Shown here one piece after another: positions 56,880-64,000 of a stretch of 64,000 nt of DNA. The DNA comes from Myrmaecium sp. VS I D KN 1. Its lineage: Eukaryota > Ascomycota > Dothideomycetes > Valsariales > Valsariaceae. Positions within the stretch are counted from its first letter, which is position 1. Every line of letters begins with the position of its first letter. Under the pieces are notes generated by a model. It had not been told where the DNA came from. It did no database searches and saw only the letters and a list, made by a program, of their open reading frames with translations. Made by a program: the position numbers and the translations under genes. Location: NCBI GenBank assembly GCA_019775845.1, contig JADQAV010000023.1, positions 108,918-172,917 on the forward strand, in the 5' to 3' direction.

Positions 56880-58794
56880 CTAACAAACGCCCGTCAGAAC
56901 TGCCATCCCAGCATTCCATCCCTGCTCCTCCTGCTCCTCCTGCTCCCGCTCCTCCTCCTCCTCCTCCAGCAACCCATCAATCACCTCCTTCCGCCGAATA
57001 CCCCAAAACGCCTGAGCACCCTGCACAAACCGCTGAGCCACCGGCTCCACCTCCTCCTCATCGATCGCCGCAAAGCAAACCCGGAAGTAACGCCACGCCT
57101 CCTTATCCCTCACCTCGGGGGTAGGCGCAAACATCGTCCCCGGCGCCGCAAGCACGCGGTACGGCTTGCGCGTCCACCAAACCCAGAGCGCGCGCGCGAG
57201 GCGGTCCTCCGGGACGATGCCGCGGCGCGCCAGCGGATGCAGGTCGAACGCGAAGCGGATCCAGATGAACATGCCGCCGACGGGCCGGACGAAGTGGAAG
57301 ATGCGGTCGTGCTCGACGACGTTCCATTCGTCGTTGATATCGCTCATGCGTACCAGCTTCCGCGACTTGATGAAGCGGCTCCCTTCCTCGATCACCTCGC
57401 TCATCTTCACCATCCGCCTCTCGTAGTTCCCCCGCAGCCCCTCCAGCCACCGCACCCAGCCGTCCATCCCCCATTCCTTGAGCAGCATCTGCGCCACCAC
57501 GCTCTGCACGAACCCGGACGGTTGCTGCGTGGTCGTCTCCGTGACGCGGAGGATGCGCTCCACCACCGCGGGCTGCGCGGTGATCCAGCCGAGCCGGCAG
57601 CCCGGCGCCACCGTCTTGGAGAACGTGTCGAGCCGCACCACTCGCCCTTGGTAGTCGATGGAGAGGTAGGACGGGATGAGCGAGTCTAAGAACTCGTAGC
57701 CGGACGAGGGCGTAGTGTGCGAGCGGGCGCTGTTGAGCACCCCCGAGGGCGTCGCGGAGGGGAACTGGAGGTACCAGTACGGGTCGTCCTCGACGATGAT
57801 GATGTCGTACTGCACACAGAGGGCGTAGATCTCCTTGCGCCGGGCGACGGACAGGGTGCCGCTGGTGGGGTTTTGACCGATGCTGGGTGGTGGAAACAGG
57901 GTCAGATGAGGGGGAAATATGTGCAAGGAGGAAATGAAGGATGACCTACGTCACAGTGTACATCAGATGCGGACGTTTTCCCTGGGAGAAGTCCCAGTTC
58001 TCGAGCACGTCTTGCAGACCCCCTTGTCCGGAGGCCTTCATACCCTCATCGTCGATTTTGACCGGCACGATGTTCAGGCCCCGCGGCCGGGCGGTCTGGA
58101 TCGCGTTCATGTAGGCGAACTCTTCGCACAGGATGGCCTCGCGCTCCTCGACCGGCTGGCCCTCGGACCACTCGTTGTTGAAGGCTTGCAGGGTTTTGGA
58201 AAAGCCATCGGTGGAGCCGCAAGTGAGGATGATCTCGGGCCCGTCGCGGTAGGGAACGTGCGGGTGCAGGTGCTGGCGCGTGAATTGGCGGATGAAAGAG
58301 TAGAGGGCGGGGTATCCTTGGGCTTGGCCATACTGGAGGGCTGTGGAAAGGTCGATCTTTTGGGTGAGGTCCCTCTCGCGGTCTTCTTTGGGGACGAGGA
58401 GGTCAGCGGCAGGTGGCGGTTTGCTTGCGGCTTTGGCGGAGTCAACAGGCGTGCTGGATTGTTGGGCGATGGGTGGCTCGACGGGCTTATTAGGAGTGGG
58501 TTTCCAGCGGTTGGGAAGAGCGAGCTTGGCTTCAAGAGTGTCGTAAGGGAAATAATTGATATTCGGCAGGCCTGGGAGGTAGTTAGATCAGAGGGGAGCT
58601 TCAGCAAAGTGATGGAGATGAGGTTATGAAGATGTACCTCCGGCAAGCTGTCCGATCCCTGGGATCTGGAAGTACTTGTAGAATTTCTTGACACTGGATG
58701 CCTCTCTCTTCTTCGTTGAGCGGGAGAGATAGTGGGAGAGGTCCACGGGTGGCGGAAGCGAAGAGGTGTCGGCCATGGATGAAGACGAATTCAT
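56880..58794 (-). CDS. Aromatic amino acid / alpha-aminoadipate-type aminotransferase (ARO8-like)
   Basis: PLP enzyme of fold type I, class I/II, of the ARO8/kynurenine aminotransferase group; it transfers amino groups between aromatic or aminoadipate substrates and 2-oxoglutarate. Exons 58794-58638, 58571-57950 and 57882-56880 encode 593 aa. Motifs are IPGIGQLAGGLPNINYFPYD across the first junction, LQYGQAQGYPALYSFIRQF, LTCGSTDGFSKTLQAF, HLMYTVTIGQNPTSGTLS across the second, and VEDDPYWYLQFP. The PLP-binding Lys lies in DTFSKTVAPGCRLGW at about residue 349. The C-terminal domain holds GGMFIWIRF and FRVCFAAIDEEEVE. The C-terminus has an unusual run of Glu (LEEEEEEREQEEQEEQ). Start at the first ATG of the frame; another Met lies six codons on. 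Exact substrate is not deducible. Confidence 0.92.
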
Positions 58795-59142
58795 TTTGGG
58801 GAGGAAAGCTGCAGCTCCGTTAATGAACGATGCCACAGTGCTATATGATAGTCTAGCGATTCGACGACTGGTCAATGGAGAGGTTGAGGTTGCTCCTGGT
58901 TCACACCCATGGCAGCACTGATAACGAAGGATCACGTATTGATAAGCAGGCCGTCATCGACGCCTCGGGGGTCGTGTTAACTCCGGTTGGCTGCCTTACT
59001 GCCTCGCATCCCCGCAACTTTTAGTCCGCGCCGGCTTGGCATGAAGCCGGAGCTTCAAGATGGAGCCGCGATCATTCTTAGACAACATAGCATTTGTTTC
59101 TAAGTCGTCTCACCGGACTGCGCGCCCGCGCCCAACGTCGTC

Positions 59143-60858
59143 ATGGACGCTCAGCAGAAGTTGACAGTAGCAAAGCTGTCCTTCCTGACCGCATCGCTGA
59201 AAGCAGACCCGACGTCCGTTCCCCGCGACAAAGTCACCCAGTTCCAGACGGTCCTGAGCGCAACACTCGACGAGTGCTCCAAAACGAACGTGCGAAAATG
59301 TTCAACCTGGATCCTGAAGAATACGACCAGCTCAGCGGCCAAAGCTGCAGCGTTGGGCTCCTACCTTGTCGCCTTCTCCAAGTCTTTCGACGCCGACGCG
59401 AAACGCGACGACAGATCGAAGCCTTCGTCGCGGAAACGGCGGTTGTACGTGCTGTACTTGATGAACGATGTTCTACACCGGTACAAGCATGACTGCGCAT
59501 CTGTTTCTGCATCTCCATTCGTACAGAGCATGGAACCCCACATCATCGAGCTGTTTGCGCTTGCGTCGTCGTGCGGACAGCGCTCGCAGAACAAGGCACT
59601 TATCCGGAGGATCGAAGATATCGTTAGTGCGTGGGAAGAGCAGGATCTGCTGAAGAGCAGCACGTTCAGAAAAATACGTGAAGCAGTCAAAGATGGCGAG
59701 GCGCGTGCATCAGAACATACTTCGGTCGACAGGTCTGCGAACTCAACACCGGCGGCGGGCCAAGGGGCCAGCAAGGAAGAACCATACATCGTACCCGCGC
59801 AACACGGCGATTCGTCGACTCCCTGGTGCGATCTTCCAGCTGCTTGTATGCTCCCTCACATCACACCAGGCGTGCCTGAGCCGATAGACCCAAGAGATAT
59901 GCGGCCTGTGCCGCTTCGAGCCGGTCCCGCAAATCCTATCATCGTCAACGCTGTGAAGGACCTCTTGAAAGAAGTCGACAACCTCTTCAACGAAGACGAG
60001 GGGATCGTGGCAGACATCGACCAGCTGGGCGAGAAGATGGTGCGAGACCCACACACGGGTGAGCTCACCCTTGGGCCCCGGTACTACGGCTGGTCCGCCG
60101 AATTCTGCGAACGCGTCAAGAAAGGCATCCGCGCGAGGAACGAAGAAGACAGCCGCGGTAGAGGACGCAGCTCGTCCAGGTCACGGCCGAGAAGCATGTC
60201 TTCCAGCCCCGAAGGCAAACGGAGACGACGTTACAGCTCCAGCCTCAGCAGAAGCCGTTCCCGTTCCCGCTCGCCTTCCCGCGACCGTCAACCGCGCAGC
60301 TACAGCAACAACCGCTACCGCAACCGCTCTGATTCCCCACCGGACTCGAGGCCCTCTCGTCCTTCCGACTTCAGCCGCGCTGCCCCTCCAGCGCCGTACA
60401 CCAACGTGCCTCCTCCGCCGCACCAACCTCCTTACTCCTCACCTATCCCGCCTCCGTCCTTCCCACCTCCGCCCTTCCCCCAACAACATCCGCCCTTTCC
60501 CCCGCTGCCCGGTCCAAACGGCCTCCCCATCCCGCCCCCTCCCCCGCCACCCCCCAACTACACCGGCCCTTGGCCTCCGCCACCACCTCCTCTCATACCC
60601 CCGGGCGGCTTCCAGGCTCCGCCTTTCCCGGCTTTTCCGCCTCCGCCGCAGCAGGGTGGTTATGGCCCTTATGGTGGTACACCGGGAGTACCTCCGCCGC
60701 CACCACCACCCCTGGGTGGGCAAGTGCCGATGTGGGGCCAAGGTCATCAGCAGAGTCCGCCTCAGCAGGGAGGGGGTTATGGAGGGCATGGTCATGCTCA
60801 AGGGCACGGTCAACGTGGAGGTGGTGCGGATGGATGGCGGAGGGGTGGGAGGTATTGA
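59143..60858 (+). CDS. CID-domain, RS- and proline-rich protein
   Basis: Probable RNA polymerase II CTD-binding or splicing-linked nuclear protein. Single exon, 571 aa. Residues about 10-160 form a CID-type helical domain: KCSTWILKNTTSSAAKAAAL, RRLYVLYLMNDVLHRYKHDC, EDIVSAWEEQDLLKSSTFRK, comparable to CHERP-like proteins. A middle segment (LPAACMLPHITPGVPEPIDP, LGPRYYGWSAEFCERVKKGI) precedes an RS domain (RSRSRSPSRDRQPRS), then about 150 residues of poly-Pro and Pro/Phe/Gly low complexity and a Gly/His/Gln end. There is no SWAP domain before the CID, unlike animal CHERP. Head to head with the aminotransferase, 348 bp apart. Confidence 0.85.
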   Translation: MDAQQKLTVAKLSFLTASLKADPTSVPRDKVTQFQTVLSATLDECSKTNVRKCSTWILKNTTSSAAKAAALGSYLVAFSKSFDADAKRDDRSKPSSRKRRLYVLYLMNDVLHRYKHDCASVSASPFVQSMEPHIIELFALASSCGQRSQNKALIRRIEDIVSAWEEQDLLKSSTFRKIREAVKDGEARASEHTSVDRSANSTPAAGQGASKEEPYIVPAQHGDSSTPWCDLPAACMLPHITPGVPEPIDPRDMRPVPLRAGPANPIIVNAVKDLLKEVDNLFNEDEGIVADIDQLGEKMVRDPHTGELTLGPRYYGWSAEFCERVKKGIRARNEEDSRGRGRSSSRSRPRSMSSSPEGKRRRRYSSSLSRSRSRSRSPSRDRQPRSYSNNRYRNRSDSPPDSRPSRPSDFSRAAPPAPYTNVPPPPHQPPYSSPIPPPSFPPPPFPQQHPPFPPLPGPNGLPIPPPPPPPPNYTGPWPPPPPPLIPPGGFQAPPFPAFPPPPQQGGYGPYGGTPGVPPPPPPPLGGQVPMWGQGHQQSPPQQGGGYGGHGHAQGHGQRGGGADGWRRGGRY

Positions 60859-61372
60859 TTAAAGCTGGACGGTTCGAGGTTTGAGGGGGTCCCTGGTGAT
60901 CAGATGGGATGCGCGGCGTTGAGATGATTTGACTTGGACGTATGTACGATAGATACCGTATCTTTACCGCGTGATTCAGCTTCCGCATTTTAGATGAAGA
61001 CAAGCTGGCGTGCGTATGAGAGGGAAGGAATCACATCATGTAGAATAACCGTAAGCGCGCGCGCAGGGACTGTTGTATAGTAGGCGACAGAAACGTGGGA
61101 GGTGCTCCTCTGGAAGACCTTTCTATTTGATCATTCCACGACTTATCTCCCCATGGCGTCCCTTCCGGCAAGGCTGCCATCCGTCACCGCAGTCAAAAGG
61201 ACGGGAGATCGGTTAGATCCGCTGGCACTGATAAGATCTCGGCCAGCCCTCCGCGGAGATCAAAACGGCGCCCGCCCGTGCCCCCATCATCCCACTCTTC
61301 CCCTCCCTCAATTGTCCTCCAAACTCTACTTCCACTCGACCCCTTGATCCGACGCCGCTTTTCCAAAAAACC
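60859..61372. other. Intergenic region
   Basis: 514 bp between two genes on the same strand: 3' flank of the CID gene and a C-rich leader of the YIH1 homologue (61260-61372). Nothing else seen. Confidence 0.5.
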
Positions 61373-62317
61373 ATGAACCCGGCGCTGGACGACGAGCTCA
61401 CCTCGATCAACTCCATCTACGAGCCCGACACGCTATCCATCCTCGACGAGCACATCTCAACGAGCACCCCCACCGCCGCGCCCACGCTCTGCGCCCTCCG
61501 CCTGCCCACCCTCCGATCCATCTCGCTACGTCTCGAGTTCCCGCCTACATACCCGGACGCGCCGCCATCGATCCTCGGCACGCAATCGGTCGGCGACGAT
61601 GTGGCCAAGGGGGAAGGGTCGCGGGTGGTGGCGGTCGCTCGGACGGTGCTGGCGCGCATCTACCAGCCCGGCGAGCCCTGCGTGTTCGACCTGGTGGAGG
61701 AACTGGGGGAGGCGGTCGTACGCGAGCGCGCGGCGCCGGCGGGACATGGTAGGAGCACCACCACCACCACCACCACCAACAACAACAGCGCCCCCGCGGC
61801 GACGGACGCGGTCGTAGGCGCGCACGAGGACGGTGAGACTGAGGCTGAGGACGGCTCGCAGGACCGGAGGGCGAAGGGGACGTCGGCGGAGACGCTGGGC
61901 CCGGAACCGCCGTGGGTGCTGTCGGAGCCCGTGACGGAGAAGAAGTCGGTGTTCCTGGGCCGGGCGGCGGCGGTGCGGTCCCCGGCGGAGGCCCAGCGGT
62001 ATGTGCGACATCTCCTGGCGACGGATAAGAAGGCGGCCAAGGCTTCGCACAATATGACGGCTTGGCGCATCCGCGGCGAGCATGGGGCGACTTATCAAGA
62101 TTGCGACGACGATGGGGAGACGGCTGCGGGCGGCCGCTTGCTGCACCTTATGCAGCTCATGGATGTGTGGGATGTGATGGTGGTGGTGTCGCGCTGGTAT
62201 GGTGGCGTTCAGCTGGGCCCGGATCGGTTTCGCATTATCAACTCGGTTGCGAGGGATGCGCTGGTGCGGAGTGGTGTGGTGCCGGAGGAATCGCAGAAGA
62301 AGAAGGGAAAGAAGTGA
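61373..62317 (+). CDS. yih1: YIH1/IMPACT homologue (RWD plus UPF0029)
   Basis: Binds GCN1 and restrains activation of the eIF2alpha kinase GCN2, so it tunes the general amino acid control response. Single exon, 314 aa. Residues 1-110 are an RWD domain: ALDDELTSINSIYEPDTLSI, then LRLEFPPTYPDAPPSILG. An acidic, Thr/Asn-rich linker (about 120-180) contains a Thr8-Asn4 run from a microsatellite-like stretch. Residues about 190-300 form the ancient Impact/UPF0029 domain: KKSVFLGRAAAVRSPAEAQR, ASHNMTAWRI, DDDGETAAGGRLLHLMQLMD and VVVSRWYGGVQLGPDRFRII. The C-terminus is Lys-rich. Length is slightly over yeast YIH1 (about 258 aa) because of the linker. Confidence 0.93.
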   Translation: MNPALDDELTSINSIYEPDTLSILDEHISTSTPTAAPTLCALRLPTLRSISLRLEFPPTYPDAPPSILGTQSVGDDVAKGEGSRVVAVARTVLARIYQPGEPCVFDLVEELGEAVVRERAAPAGHGRSTTTTTTTNNNSAPAATDAVVGAHEDGETEAEDGSQDRRAKGTSAETLGPEPPWVLSEPVTEKKSVFLGRAAAVRSPAEAQRYVRHLLATDKKAAKASHNMTAWRIRGEHGATYQDCDDDGETAAGGRLLHLMQLMDVWDVMVVVSRWYGGVQLGPDRFRIINSVARDALVRSGVVPEESQKKKGKK

Positions 62318-64000
62318 TTTTGGGAACCGGAGGGTTGGGCCTCCATTGGTGGGAGAATGGTATGTGGAGAGCAGGAATGATATCCCAGGTAATGCAGACC
62401 GTGGAAGAGACGAGAGTTACTTTCGCTTAGTGCGCTTCAAAAGGAGCAGCGCGGGAAAATCAGTACTGTCGGTACGTGTACATGTATACAGCCTGTGTTG
62501 TGATGTTGCTAACTTCCTCTGCAGATCTCGTTATCCAGCATCCGTACCGTGAGACGCGGTCACCCATCAATGCAGACTCTTGGTCTGAAAATCGTCTACT
62601 TGGTCAAGCCAATAAAATCTCGTTGCTAGTACTGGAGCTACGAGTCTTCGTTGCAACCGTCTTGATATCATTTCCCGTCATTCTTATCCTCTCTCGTCGT
62701 TATTGCTTTCATGTTCACGAAGAGCCGAGTGGGTTTCGCGCTGCATACTGTTACCCTCTGTCATGCCAATTCCCTTCCTTCGCGACCCATTGCTGCACAT
62801 TCGATGTTTGTCACATCGGTGACTCGCGACAACAACTCTCGCTGTGGATATGAAGCTGAAGCGCAATCCGCCTCCTCTCCGCGCGGCACAGCAGTCCCGT
62901 TGGAGAAGCAGGCCCGGTTTCTGCTCCAAATCCAGCTACGGGGATGAGAGCTTCGCTTCTTAGCCCTACCGTCTCCCACAACAAGCGCGGAGCAAGGCTT
63001 GTGCATACATCGGCATGGAGGTCTGATCAGCCATTTATACAGGGCTGGCGCATCTCTTGGGGGGGGGGAACAGACCGTTGAAGAGCTATCCCTCGACCTT
63101 AATGCCACGACTACACCCGGCATACGCAAAAAAACCACAGTTGGCGCCATCGGCAAAGTAAACCTCGAAGTCTATCGTAGACACACTTAGCATCGCGAGT
63201 TGGACCGTCCTTCGAATGAATAATCGGTTCCATACAGTACATGAGCTACAGTGGAGTGATGAATCCTAGCTCACTACGACGATTCATCCCAAGCAATCAG
63301 ACTAGGAGCGAAGAGGGGGCGAACACGGATGCCAAGCTCTGCAGATTGAAGCGATATTACCGTGAAAAACATCCAGAGCCATGTTACCCCGTGCACATCA
63401 GGCACCCGCTGGAACGAATGATCAATACCCTGCCGCTTCTCCGAAGCGCGTCGCTGGTTCGACTCAATCGAAAAATTCCGCACAACCGAGCTAGGCGTGG
63501 CCCTGCTGCCCTGCTTATGGCGGTTACCAGGTAGCCGCCGAAGGATCACTCGAATTATTAACGCAGCATTGAGGAAGAGCGTTCGTGTTGGTATGGCAAG
63601 GTCAGGTGTCGTCGTAGCAGCAATAGCTGCGGAGAACAGGGCCGTGAGAGCAGCCGGGTGGGTGCGCGTGGCTTACTGGGCTCTGGGGTGCTGCGAAGCG
63701 ATCCCAGGCGTCGATGCGATACAATGTCTGGTCTATCCCTCACAGATCCTTCCCCGCGCTGAGTCGAGGGGAGGGATTTCTCGTGACTTGAGGGGTAACT
63801 ACGGATAAACCCTGCGATATACCGTAACGGCGCTGCAGCGTCGTATGTGATTGGTGTGCTTATTCAGGACCGGGGGTGTAAGCCTCGACTGGTGATTCGG
63901 TTCAACCAGGACCGGGAGACATGGTATTGGTGGGAACGGAGCCGTACACCCCCTTTGCAAGGCCGACGGTTAGCTTACGCCATGCATGTGGCTTGAGATC
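62318..64000. other. Region without confident gene; intron-like element at 62472-62524
   Basis: A clean intron signature lies at 62472-62524: GTACGT donor, GCTAAC branch site, TTCCTCTGCAG acceptor. Removing it joins an open frame (SYFRLVRFKRSSAGKSVLS plus ISLSSIRTVRRGHPSMQTLG) that stops near 62632. It may be a 3' UTR intron of the YIH1 homologue or part of a small unrecognised gene. ORFs beyond 62700 to the window end show no motif and no consistent frame; no tRNA or repeat was recognised. Confidence 0.35.

Noticed and set aside
63440-63480. GGTTCGACTC string resembling a tRNA T-loop
   Set aside because: No D-arm or acceptor stem pairing upstream within 50-90 bp.

Overview
This is a stretch of nuclear genome from a filamentous ascomycete (Pezizomycotina). 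The protein set and gene style look most like Eurotiomycetes, but that rank is inference. The evidence is: genes split by short introns of about 50-150 bp with GTRNGT donors and YAG acceptors; a Zn(II)2Cys6 transcription factor; fungal forms of XRN1, CTK1, LCL2, HAT2 and SPC3; and an AT-rich block almost without CpA and TpG, the mark of repeat-induced point mutation (RIP). All exon boundaries below were worked out by hand from splice signals and reading-frame continuity, so they are predictions.

Layout. 1-8 kb: the 3' end of S-adenosylmethionine decarboxylase, a coiled-coil protein with a duplicated GRWF motif, LCL2, NOP10 and NOB1. 8-14.9 kb: a gene-poor stretch with one orphan spliced gene and decayed-looking ORF pieces just upstream of it. 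14.9-35.6 kb: a dense housekeeping block with a Zn2Cys6 regulator, nucleoside diphosphate kinase, glucosidase II alpha, HAT2, XRN1, a SAYSvFN protein, signal peptidase subunit SPC3, an F-box-like protein and GTP cyclohydrolase I. 35.6-38.3 kb: sparse, with one candidate spliced gene. 38.3-41.8 kb: the CTD kinase CTK1. 43.15-46.43 kb: a RIP-degraded DNA transposon with about 144-bp terminal inverted repeats and a 7-bp target-site duplication; it contains the 161-N assembly gap. 48.8-62.3 kb: a disordered conserved-type protein, acetoacetyl-CoA synthetase, a hemerythrin-domain protein, an Aro8-like aminotransferase, a CID/RS protein and a YIH1/IMPACT homologue. 62.3-64 kb: no confident gene.

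The genes do not form a biosynthetic cluster. Some neighbours share themes: ribosome maturation (NOP10, NOB1), the ER/secretory pathway (LCL2, glucosidase II alpha, SPC3), and RNA polymerase II/mRNA metabolism (XRN1, CTK1, CID protein). Many pairs are head to head with short shared promoters. I saw no new multi-gene system. The most distinctive items are the transposon with intact boundaries and several splice configurations with coding consequences: NOP10 tandem acceptors, a stop-forming CAGTAG acceptor in CTK1, and an in-frame hydrophobic intron in the acetoacetyl-CoA synthetase gene.
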